Source of the DNA: Anthracocystis setariae
Lineage: Eukaryota; Basidiomycota; Ustilaginomycetes; Ustilaginales; Ustilaginaceae
Direction: 5' to 3'
NCBI GenBank assembly: GCA_928724745.1
Contig: CAKMXJ010000001.1
Span: 1-64,000 of the forward strand
DNA: 64,000 bases
Made by a program: the position numbers and the translations under genes. Below, piece after piece: positions 9,421 through 17,050 of this stretch. The notes beneath the pieces are model-generated. The model was given only the letters and a program-made list of their open reading frames with translations, was not told the DNA's origin and searched no databases. The number at the start of each line of letters is the position of its first letter. Within the stretch, counting starts at the first letter, position 1.

Positions 9421-11884
9421 GCGCTCGCGCGAGGCAGTCCAAGTGTTCGGCGATGAGGGGTATGGGGTACTTGTCTTTGATGGTCACGCTGTTGAGCGCG
9501 CGGTAGTCTACACATGGTCGGAGGCGACCGTCTTTCTTAGGTACAAAGATGATAGGGGCCGCGGCGGGGCTCTGCGATTCCCGAATGAACCCAATAGCGA
9601 GCATCTTGTCAATGTACTTCTTGAGCTCGTCGAGCTCGCGTGCGGACAGAGAGTATAGTGGCCCGTGTGGGATCTTGGCTCCCGGCAGGAGGTTGATCTC
9701 GTGGTCCTGGGGGCGCGGGCGCGGCAGGATGTCGGCGTTGGCCTCGTTGAACACCTCCGCAAACTCCTGGTACGCAGCGGGGATGTCCTTAGGCGATGGT
9801 ACGGCGGCGAGCTCGTCCGCGTGCGCCTGGACGAGGACGCAGTGTTCGGCGGTATTGTCGGCAAACGGCAGCGAGGGGATGGCCCCGGCCGGGGGCGTCA
9901 CGGCCTCGTGCTCGCCTTGCTCGGGCAGTGGAAATCGCATAGCGCGAGCCTCGTAGTCAAGGACGGGGCGCGTGGCCTCGATCCAGTCCAAGCCTAAGAT
10001 GGCGTCGTAGCTCGATATGCGCGGGGCCACGAAGAAGCGGTGGTGGACGGCGACAGTGAGGCCCGCCAGCCCCACAGCTGCCCTGCAGGTATGAGTGATG
10101 GGCTCCGAGGCTGCGTCAAACGTTGCTGTCTTAACCGGAGTGGCCAACCCGTGCAGGTCGATGCCCGCGCCCTCGAGGAGATCCTTCGCCACGAAGGACG
10201 CGGTAGCGCCGCCGTCGATGAGAGCGCGCGCCCGCAGGTGGTCAATGGTGACCCAGCACTCGTAGGCCGGAATGCTGGGGTGGCGACTCACACGGATGTG
10301 GTCGCCCTGAACAGATGGCTCCGCGATGGGTTCCAGTGCGGCGACATGCGTGCGGAGTGGGAACCAATCGGGGTGAGTCAGTAGTTGAGCCACGGCCGCG
10401 CGCGGAGGGAAAAGGGCGTCCTCAAAACCCAGGGGGTCGAGGGTGGGGTCGTAGACCGCTTCGTCGTAGGCATCCCTTTCGGCCGGGGGGTCGCACTCGG
10501 TAGGCGCGTGGTCTGAAGCGGGATCTTCTCCTTCGGGCGGCAGGAGGTAGTTGCCTGTAGTGGGCTCAACCGTAATGACATTAGCGCGCAGCGCGCGCTC
10601 CTGCGTGGCCTGTGGGCAATCGCGCGCGAGGTGCTTCTCGCCACAGGTGTAGCACAGGTTGTTCTCGCGCCGGTAGCGGCGTGTGTCCTCCGTGAGCTTC
10701 TGCAAAGCCGTGTTGGCGCGGGCCGGAGCATGGAAAGTTGGGCGCGCGGCGGCCGGGGCGGCGGCGGGGCGGGCGGCGTTCAGCCCACCAGTCGGGGCTC
10801 CCGTCGGGGTCGTACCGGGCTCCGGTCGGGGGCGCTCGTCATTGCGGCCCGTAGTGCGGCCCGGAATGTGGGCGGTTCCGGCCGAGTCGAGGCCGGTTTC
10901 GAGCATCTGCTGCTCGGTGCGTACAGCAGCGTTGATGTACTCCTGCAGGTCGTGGGTCTGCACATGTAGGAGGTGGCGCCGGAACGTCTCCCGGAGTCCC
11001 AGCTGGAACGTAGTGAGCAGCTGCTGCTTGTCGGTAGCGTTGGCTCGCGTGGCCAGCGCCTGAAACTCGGCAGCGAAGCGGCTGACGCTCCCGGTTTGAC
11101 GCAGCTTCTGCAGCTGCATCCTGGCCGTATGTCCTGGGTGAGGATCGCCGTACGTGCGGCGTAGGGAACCGCAGTAGCGCGGCCAGTCGTGGAAGATCGG
11201 GTCGTGGGGGCTCGCCTGGCGCATGTTGCGCAGGTGGTCGCGAGGCGCGCCACCCACGTGTGCCAGGGCCCAGAGGACCCGGCGGTTGTCTGTGGCAAAG
11301 CGTGCCGGGTTGAGGTCGAAGTGCAGCTCGCACTGCTCAATGTAGGCCTCCAGCTCTTCCCGCTTACCGTCCCAGTCGGGGGCAGCGATGCGGAGTTCGG
11401 GAGCTTTGTCGAGGCTCGCGTCCAGGGGAGCGGTCCACGGCACCAGAGGAGGGACCGGGAGGGAGTACCCGGGCTGCGACTCGCGGGCGTGGTGGGGGTC
11501 CTGCTCCATCCGGCGGGTGGCTCGCTCGTAGCGCTGCTCGGATGTCTCGCGATCCGTCACCGGGTTGGGAGCCTCTCTGGGGGGCTCCGCTTCGGCGGCC
11601 CTGGGCGAGCGCTGGGAGGGGGTAGCCGCGGGGGGTGGTTGGCCCCTTTGCTCGCGGCGCAACGCGCGCATCTCCAGGACCAATTCCTGTAGGACGGCCA
11701 TTTGCTCCTGGAGCACCGCCATCAGCGGGACGGCGGCCTCCGGGGTGGGCGCGGGGGAGTTGGTGGTGGTCGCGCTCGCCGAGGAGGGTGCGGCGACCAT
11801 GGGAGGGTCTTCCCCGGCGGAGGACCAGTCGTCCAAGGGGTTTTGGTTGGCGACCTGGCTGCGAGTCACCGGCATGGGGAGCAT
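9326..11884 (-). CDS. Chromovirus gag, protease and N-terminal RT (frameshifted)
   Basis: The start is the first ATG after the 5' LTR (11884); the frame itself extends into the LTR. It shows a retrotransposon gag domain (RRTYGDPHPGHTARMQLQKLR ...), a zinc knuckle CYTCGEKHLARDC with one residue fewer than the usual spacing before His, then a protease site reading ALIDGGATASFV (DGG where DSG or DTG is usual), then RT blocks (FVPKKDGRLRPCVDYRALN). From about 9430 the frame is wrong. Between the EHLD residues and FTKLDL, 19 nt are present where family spacing predicts 21, so RT continues in the other frame. No gag-pol recoding site would be expected in the middle of RT, so I read this as a disabling indel or sequencing error. 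Confidence 0.88.
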   Translation of the reverse strand: MLPMPVTRSQVANQNPLDDWSSAGEDPPMVAAPSSASATTTNSPAPTPEAAVPLMAVLQEQMAVLQELVLEMRALRREQRGQPPPAATPSQRSPRAAEAEPPREAPNPVTDRETSEQRYERATRRMEQDPHHARESQPGYSLPVPPLVPWTAPLDASLDKAPELRIAAPDWDGKREELEAYIEQCELHFDLNPARFATDNRRVLWALAHVGGAPRDHLRNMRQASPHDPIFHDWPRYCGSLRRTYGDPHPGHTARMQLQKLRQTGSVSRFAAEFQALATRANATDKQQLLTTFQLGLRETFRRHLLHVQTHDLQEYINAAVRTEQQMLETGLDSAGTAHIPGRTTGRNDERPRPEPGTTPTGAPTGGLNAARPAAAPAAARPTFHAPARANTALQKLTEDTRRYRRENNLCYTCGEKHLARDCPQATQERALRANVITVEPTTGNYLLPPEGEDPASDHAPTECDPPAERDAYDEAVYDPTLDPLGFEDALFPPRAAVAQLLTHPDWFPLRTHVAALEPIAEPSVQGDHIRVSRHPSIPAYECWVTIDHLRARALIDGGATASFVAKDLLEGAGIDLHGLATPVKTATFDAASEPITHTCRAAVGLAGLTVAVHHRFFVAPRISSYDAILGLDWIEATRPVLDYEARAMRFPLPEQGEHEAVTPPAGAIPSLPFADNTAEHCVLVQAHADELAAVPSPKDIPAAYQEFAEVFNEANADILPRPRPQDHEINLLPGAKIPHGPLYSLSARELDELKKYIDKMLAIGFIRESQSPAAAPIIFVPKKDGRLRPCVDYRALNSVTIKDKYPIPLIAEHLDCLARARLHQTRPEGSVQPPPYQGGARMENGIPHALR

Positions 11885-11922
11885 TGTTTGAGCGTGCGGG
11901 GTGACGGGTAGGTCGATTGTAA

Positions 11923-12427
11923 TGTTAAGCGCCAAGGGTCTGACAACCTCCTGACTGTGCGGCGTGGCACGCGGTGCGCGAGGCTTGGGCTTGGGAGCGC
12001 GTGGCGGGAGTGGTGGCCACGAGAGTCACCGGGCACGATCCTGAGGTTAACGGTTCTACCGTTGGGTCTGATATTCGCTATTACTCGAGGTAACTAAGAA
12101 TACAATCGACGATGGACTACAGGAGGGCGGCGCGCGGTTTCCCCCTTATAAGGCATCATGCGTGCCACGCGGCGCGCGCCCCCTCCTGGGACGCGTGGGC
12201 CGCGCGCGACCTCAACTCGCGACACCTGGGGTGGACCCCTGTGTCAAGCACTACACGGCGCGCTCCCGTCTTCGGGGGGCGACGCGCGGCGCGCCCCTCC
12301 ATTCACAGAACGTCCCGCGCGGCGCGCTCCTAATGGCCTATGCTGCGCGGCACGCTCACTCTCCTACACGGCCTTTGGCCAGTGTTCCGGTGGCGCGCTG
12401 GCTGGGAACATCTGTCCAGTTGTAACA
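11923..12427 (-). repeat. 5' LTR of the chromovirus
   Basis: This is the 505-bp partner of the LTR at 3809-4313, identical except at 12246. On the minus strand it should hold the promoter for gag-pol, with TTATAA near 12146, about 280 bp into the LTR. Confidence 0.95.
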
Positions 12428-12432
12428 GCGTT
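12428..12432. repeat. Target-site duplication GCGTT, right copy
   Basis: Matches 3804-3808 at the other end of the gypsy element. Confidence 0.92.
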
Positions 12433-13500
12433 TTCGTTGTTGACGTTGCCGTCTTTCACGCAACCTTGCGTGTTCTCTTGCTTTGTTTTCTTTGGACATT
12501 TATTCTGGTAGTGTCCCTTTTCGTTGCAGTTGAAGCAAGTTATTTCTTCGATGGGTGTTCTTTTCCTACGACGTTGCGTGTTTGGCCTCTTCGTCTTATT
12601 TCCATCGCTGGCAAAGTAGGCTGACTGGTTTTGCTTTGTTTGTTGGTCCAGACCGTGTGAGTGAAGTCCGAGGCGTAGTTCTTCGCCGCGCAACCTCGTG
12701 ACTATGGAGTCAAACTCTACTTTCTCGTCGATGTGAGCTTTTGCCATCGTGAACCTCTCGTTTTCATCCCCTTCGCGATGGATGATCATCTGAGTTTGCT
12801 CCCGGCGAGCTCTGTACGTTTCCATGATTTGCGACGCGATGTTCTCGTACTCCTTTCGTAGTCCCTTCATGAGGACGCTGTACTTCTTGTGGTGGCTTAT
12901 GTCGTAGCCTGCCAACGTCAGTTGTTCAGCGAGCTGCTTGATTCTGCCAACAAAGCCGTCGATGGTTCGCTTCTCTTGTCTGAGACTGTTGAATTCGGTC
13001 TCCATTTCCTCGAGTTGCCATCGCATAGACTTGGCAAAACGGTCTTCGAGGGTGATCCAGATGGTCCTGGCATCCTCGAGATCGCTGATCGTGTGCTTTA
13101 TGTCGATTGACATGCAGCTTCGAAGCATTCCGCATGCTGTGAGATTGGCGTTGAGCCATTCCATGTACGTGGGGTCGGACTCCGGAGGTTTGGGGAAGAT
13201 CCCTTTGATGATTCCGTAGACGCGGATGCCCTTTTGCATGAGGACATCTATAGTTCTGTCCTTCCACGTGTAGTAATCCTTCGCTTGCTCGAGTTTCGGC
13301 AAGCGAAGCTTCGTTTGGTCAATCTCTGTGCCCATCGTAAACGCAACGTTGCGTGTTGGTACTTCAGGGGATGGGATTAGAGATGGGGTAGATTCTTCGT
13401 CGTCTCCACTGGGTGTTCCAGTAATCGAATCGGAACGACGGGTTCGTGATCGGGTTCCTTTGTAGCTACCTTCCGAGTTTCCAGTAGGCTTTGGGCTCAT
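12428..13500 (-). CDS. Copia gag, separated from pol by the chromovirus
   Basis: Starts at ATG 13500 (MSPKPTG). About 357 residues belong to the element before the frame runs into the gypsy LTR and stops at 12364. It has the copia gag layout: a Ser/Thr-rich N-terminus, a UBN2/retrotran_gag_2-like helical domain (KDYYTWKDRTIDVLMQKGI ... LEDRFAKSMRWQLEEMETEFNSL), and a canonical zinc knuckle CFNCNEKGHYQNKC (CX2CX4HX4C) followed by lysines. The last element-encoded residues (NVNNENA) match the frame of the pol half across the target duplication. Three palindromes lie inside this CDS. Confidence 0.9.
12455..12474. repeat. 20-bp palindromic element, copia family, copy 6
   Basis: TTCACGCAACCTTGCGTGTT lies inside gag just after the zinc knuckle. 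The coding strand reads NTQGCV, a different frame from the pol copies. Confidence 0.7.
12564..12583. repeat. 20-bp palindromic element, copia family, copy 7
   Basis: The right arm ACGTTGCGTGTT is kept and the left arm is eroded. It reads NTQRRR within gag, before the zinc knuckle. Confidence 0.55.
13338..13357. repeat. 20-bp palindromic element, copia family, copy 8
   Basis: TAAACGCAACGTTGCGTGTT has a perfect 14-base core ACGCAACGTTGCGT. It reads PTRNVAF in the N-terminal part of gag, a third reading frame. Confidence 0.7.
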
Positions 13501-13568
13501 AACCTGTTTGAGAGCACAGTTCGTCTGATCACTATTTCGTGGTGAGCGGACGTCGGAGTTTGATTGTG

Positions 13569-13588
13569 AACACGCAAGGTCGCGTGTT
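13569..13588. repeat. 20-bp palindromic element, copia family, copy 9
   Basis: AACACGCAAGGTCGCGTGTT, non-coding, 69 bp upstream of the gag start. Confidence 0.75.
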
Positions 13589-13762
13589 TACCGCGATTAT
13601 TGGTTTACTTCAAGTTACGACCTTGAGGGCGTGTTCGTAATCACTAAGTAGTTGTTAATCTTCTTCGGCGGCGAAGCTTGCACGAGTGGGTTGAGAATAA
13701 CAACGCTCGTCCTGGTGGGCGCTGTAGGCTAGGAAGCTTGGTAGGTTACCACGTGAGGGACA

Positions 13763-13782
13763 AACACGCAAGCCTGCGTGTT
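13763..13782. repeat. 20-bp palindromic element, copia family, copy 10
   Basis: AACACGCAAGCCTGCGTGTT, non-coding, nearly perfect. Confidence 0.78.
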
Positions 13783-13972
13783 GGTATGCTTGGTTGTATG
13801 TTAGGAACACGCTTTGTTGGTTGATGATTCGATGAATTTCCGATTACCACACAGTGAAAATGCAACCTCTATATATACATATGGCGTGAGCAAGCGTATA
13901 CGGCTAAGTGACGACCATCGTCGCTATAGCGTTACTCCAGAAGGTCCCATGACCGACGAGCGTTCCTTGCTA

Positions 13973-13992
13973 AACACGCAACCTTGAGTGTC
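13973..13992. repeat. 20-bp palindromic element, copia family, copy 11
   Basis: AACACGCAACCTTGAGTGTC, non-coding, with a degraded right arm. Confidence 0.65.
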
Positions 13993-14183
13993 TTTCCTCC
14001 TCGTTGAGGACGTCACTGTATATCTCGTTTGTTGCTCTTCTCTTGATTGGTTCGGATCAACGTGGTCCGCAAATGGGGCTCACCCTCGATTATGAGGGTT
14101 ACCCATTGTTGTCTCGGAAGACGACTTCCATCGTACCCTGTTCTATAGCGATTGGTGAGAGATCAAGGGAAGGGTTGCTGTTA

Positions 14184-14203
14184 AACACGCAAGCTGGCGT
14201 GAG
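14184..14203. repeat. 20-bp palindromic element, copia family, copy 12
   Basis: AACACGCAAGCTGGCGTGAG, non-coding, with a degraded right arm. Confidence 0.65.
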
Positions 14204-14344
14204 TGGTCACCAGCTCGCCTGAGCGTCTGGTAGCAGTGCGTTTCCAGGGTCCATCCCTTGATATTCGGTAAATTAATAAAGTTTGTTCCTTCTTGATGCG
14301 CGCGCGCGTGCCTCGTGGTTCTTTGTCTTGAGTCGTTGAATAAA

Positions 14345-14364
14345 AACACGCAAGCTTGCGTGTT
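14345..14364. repeat. 20-bp palindromic element, copia family, copy 13 (perfect)
   Basis: AACACGCAAGCTTGCGTGTT is a perfect 20-base palindrome and is taken as the family consensus. Confidence 0.85.
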
Positions 14365-14425
14365 TGGTGCGTTCGAGCGAGATACTCTGAGTGCGAGATG
14401 ACTTTCGGAACCCCGAGTTCCAACA

Positions 14426-14560
14426 GTTAGAACACGTGTTGTGACACGTACTGAACAAGCAAAAAAAGCAGGAATTTCGGACGCCTCCGGACGTGTTAGA
14501 GCACGTGTTGTGACACGTGCTGAACAAGCGGAAAAAGCAGGAATTTTGGACGCGTCCGGT
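14426..14560. repeat. 69-bp tandem duplication containing a hairpin
   Basis: Two units, beginning at 14426 and 14495, share gttaga-cacgtgttgtgacacgt-ctgaacaagc and a following aaaaagcaggaatt. Each unit holds an inverted repeat; in the second it is perfect (GCACGTGT, loop TGTG, ACACGTGC at 14501-14520). Confidence 0.8.
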
Positions 14561-14870
14561 CTAATTTGTATTGGACCGTCTTAATTTGTATTGGACCGTC
14601 TTATTTGTATTGGACCGTCTTCCAATTTGAATACAGACGCGTCTTCCAATTTTCAAATGGACCGTCTTCCAGAGCTGCCTAACTGGGGATAAGCATTAGA
14701 AGCAGGAATTTTGGACGCGTCCGGTCTAATTTGTATTGGACCGTCTTAACTTGTATTGGACCGTCTTAATTTGTATTGGACCGTCTTCCAATTTGAATAC
14801 AGACGCGTCTTCCAATTTTCAAATGGACCGTCTTCCAGAGCTAACCCTAACTGGGGATAAGCATTAGAAC
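14536..14870. repeat. 165-bp duplicated satellite block
   Basis: Two blocks (14536 and 14701) each begin agcaggaattttggacgcg, carry three or four 19-21-bp units ending ggaccgtctt, and close with a shared 18-mer (tggggataagcattagaa). In the second, the close is preceded by telomere-like ctaaccctaac. The same closing 18-mer recurs near 15270. Confidence 0.8.
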
Positions 14871-14874
14871 CCTT

Positions 14875-15105
14875 CCATTTGTAGCAGACCGTCTTGGATT
14901 TGTAGTGGACCGTCTTCCATTTGTAGTAGACCGTCTTGGAGTTGTAGTAGACCGTCTTGGATTTGTAGTAGACCGTCTTGGATTTGTAGTGGACCGTCTT
15001 GGATTTGTAGTGGACCGTCTTGGATTTGTAGTGGACCGTCTTGGATTTGTAGTGGACCGTCTTGGATTTGTAGTGGACCGTCTTCCAGTTGTAGTAGACC
15101 GTCTT
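14875..15105. repeat. Minisatellite, 11 units of 21 bp
   Basis: Eleven 21-bp units of the type atttgtagtggaccgtcttgg, with small variations. The shared core ggaccgtctt continues at looser spacing to about 15245, giving about 23 occurrences between 14560 and 15245. Open frames through it encode a seven-residue repeat and are not genes. Confidence 0.92.
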
Positions 15106-15425
15106 CCCTGCTCAGCATGCTCAAAAAAGTTGAATTTGTATTGGACCGTCTTCCAATTTGTATTGGACCGTCTTGCCAGATGAATACAGACGCGTCTCAC
15201 AATTCAATTGGACCGTCTTCCAATTTTCAAATGGACCGTCTTCCAGAGGGCCAGACGCGAGCTGCCCACCTGGGGATAAGCATTAGAACCTAACCCGCGT
15301 ATCCCAAACTCGGCGGCCCAACCCCTCAGGACCGCACCGCTCTCGAGGCAAGATCGGCCTATTTACCAGGCGCCCGACCGCTGACACTTTTCATCTCGCA
15401 ATCGGGCACATCACATATCGGCACA

Positions 15426-15447
15426 CAACACTCAGTAATGAGTGTTG
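15426..15447. repeat. 22-nt palindrome, second family, copy 1
   Basis: Nine-base arms CAACACTCA and TGAGTGTTG flank loop GTAA. Confidence 0.75.
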
Positions 15448-15465
15448 CACACGCAACGGCGAATG

Positions 15466-15483
15466 TTGAGACACCGGTCTCAA
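15466..15483. repeat. Short hairpin TTGAGAC/GTCTCAA
   Basis: Seven-base perfect arms flank loop ACCG. It is related to the ends of the hairpin at 15559. Confidence 0.6.
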
Positions 15484-15558
15484 TGTTTGCCGGGCGGATT
15501 TAGACATTTTTCCGTACCCACGCGACACCCAACAGTACTCCCATTGGTCCGTTAACGG

Positions 15559-15588
15559 GTCTCAACATTCGACACTGAATGTTGAGAC
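15559..15588. repeat. Palindrome with 12-base perfect arms, second family
   Basis: Arms GTCTCAACATTC and GAATGTTGAGAC flank loop GACACT. The inner 22 nt match the family size and ends. Confidence 0.8.
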
Positions 15589-15797
15589 TACTCGACAAAT
15601 CATGAGCCTCAGTCACGAACCCACACACTCATCGCCCAATGGCAGGACCGCATTGGAAGGATAGCAAACCGGTCCACCCCAAACGGAACCTTCTGCCCAG
15701 CATGGAAGAGGAGAGAAGGACAGGCAGACGAGATCTGAACCAATCACAACTGAGGTATGAGACTCAGTAGCGGAATAAAGGCCCACACGATGAAGAG

Positions 15798-15819
15798 AGA
15801 CACTCAATAACAAGTGTTG
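15798..15819. repeat. 22-nt palindrome, second family, degenerate copy
   Basis: Left part gacactcaa, right part caagtgttg. Only CACT/AGTG pairs fully. Confidence 0.45.
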
Positions 15820-16011
15820 GGGACACGGACAGAGGACAGGATAGTCACTGTAGGAAACGCATAGGATGTATAGCAAAGATGGGGACACCTTTGCTGTGCG
15901 AGTTAGGATCGAGACACATGTATATAAGACTTGGGACCAGAACCCGAGAGAGTGAATAGATTATCAAATCACTATCTTACTTAGCGACTTACAAGATCTG
16001 ACGACTAGTAC

Positions 16012-16033
16012 CAACATCCAATACTGGATGTTG
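16012..16033. repeat. 22-nt palindrome, second family, perfect copy
   Basis: Nine-base arms CAACATCCA and TGGATGTTG pair perfectly around loop ATAC. Confidence 0.8.
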
Positions 16034-16207
16034 ATCTTCCTTGTTTGAATCCTTCGAAGCTTCTAACCGCTGCGCCCCGTTCAATATCAATATTGTCCTA
16101 GCACTACTAAGTCACAGACATCAAACTCTGTGATAGTTCGAGCATGGACTTAACGACTCACGACACTCTCCCAAGATTGCAACTTAGGAAATAGGACATC
16201 AGATGTC

Positions 16208-16229
16208 AAACATCCATTACCAAGTGTTG
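16208..16229. repeat. 22-nt palindrome, second family, degenerate copy
   Basis: Left part aaacatcca, right part caagtgttg, with partial pairing only. Confidence 0.45.
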
Positions 16230-17023
16230 TAAGTTGTATCTAACATTGAATATACTAACGCCGCAATAGCTGCTTCGCATCGATTGACTTTTAGAATCTA
16301 ATAACCTCAACCAGACACTTTCCCACACTGCACACTATCCTCCCACACCGTAGGACATCAAGACCATCACCATGCACCGCAATGGCAAACGGCACTCAAT
16401 GCACTGCAACAGCCCTTCCTGGCTGCACCGTCACAGGCCCTGTAACCGGCAACAACCCGTCTCCAGCGGTCTTGCCGTCAAGCTATACAGAAACAATGGC
16501 CACAACACTGCTCAGGTGCCTTCACTACAGCATGGTACTTAGCAAGATTCCACTGAGGTGCCAGGGGCCCTCAGGTATATATATAGAGCTTGCTTCACTC
16601 AGTTCAGCTCACTTCTTCACACCTTACCACCATCATCCTTTCTTTGTACACTCTTTTACCAAATCCCATTCCGTTCCGCTTCCCCAAGTGGCCAAGCCTG
16701 ATCAGCTTGACCTACATCCTGACCTATTGAACACACATAGACAGCTGTCTTGGAGACGCTTGTTACAATGCAATAGTGATTAGATGATCTGTAGATTCAA
16801 ATAAAAAAGTGATCTGTGAGAATTGTCAGGAATTTGAAGCATTTTTGGTGATGTTAAGGCGACGGTTCTGCGATTTGATAAGTGCTCAACAGTTGAACCG
16901 TAGGCCAGCCGGCATCCTGCCGCAAGTGAAGACGAAAAAAAATTGAAAATCCACGACGCTTAATTCGCAGAAATTCCCGACAGCCTAGCATTTCGCCACT
17001 GCAAGCCTCTCGGAAGGGGTCCA

Positions 17024-17050
17024 CAGCAGCAGCAGCAGCAGCAGCAGCAG
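17024..17050. repeat. (CAG)9 microsatellite followed by a CGG-type run
   Basis: Nine CAG units, then several GGC units. Similar CAG clusters occur near 17155-17177. Non-coding by position. Confidence 0.85.

Larger units (their letters stand above)
3809..12427 (-). mobile_element. Complete Ty3/gypsy chromovirus inserted into the copia element
   Basis: This 8619-bp element has identical-length 505-bp LTRs (TGTTA...TAACA ends), a 5-bp target duplication, a polypurine tract next to the left LTR, and leftward gag, protease, RT, RNase H, integrase and chromodomain. The order RT-RNase H-integrase and the C-terminal chromodomain place it among chromoviruses (Metaviridae). The sequence is markedly more GC- and CpG-rich than the copia host. 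About 2.5 kb between the pol stop (6889) and the 3' LTR carries an antisense gene. RT is frameshifted near 9420-9436, so this copy probably cannot make a full polyprotein. I see no TGG-type primer binding site next to the right LTR. Confidence 0.95.
473..13500 (-). mobile_element. Ty1/copia (Pseudoviridae-type) LTR retrotransposon, interrupted by a chromovirus
   Basis: The element reads right to left, with gag at 12428-13500 and protease, integrase, RT and RNase H at 473-3808, the copia domain order. The two halves are separated by the complete gypsy element at 3809-12427. The 5-bp target duplication falls inside a codon pair so that both halves lie in the same frame, which indicates one continuous gag-pol frame before the insertion. 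Coordinates cover the coding extent only. The LTRs are expected left of 473 and right of 13500 but could not be delimited. Confidence 0.9.
13501..14420. other. Copia 5' leader/LTR region with five spaced palindromes
   Basis: No gene is seen. This should contain the copia 5' LTR and leader upstream of gag. A TATA-like tatatatac occurs near 13870. Palindrome copies 9-13 are spaced 161-211 bp apart here. LTR ends and a primer binding site could not be fixed. Confidence 0.5.

Noticed and set aside
14847..15200. Open frames through the minisatellite encoding a seven-residue repeat
   Set aside because: The 21-bp period automatically keeps frames open on both strands; no start context or flanking domain.
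16382..16783. A 133-codon plus-strand frame
   Set aside because: Mixed composition without domain or good start context; it overlaps a TATA-like and pyrimidine-rich promoter-like stretch.
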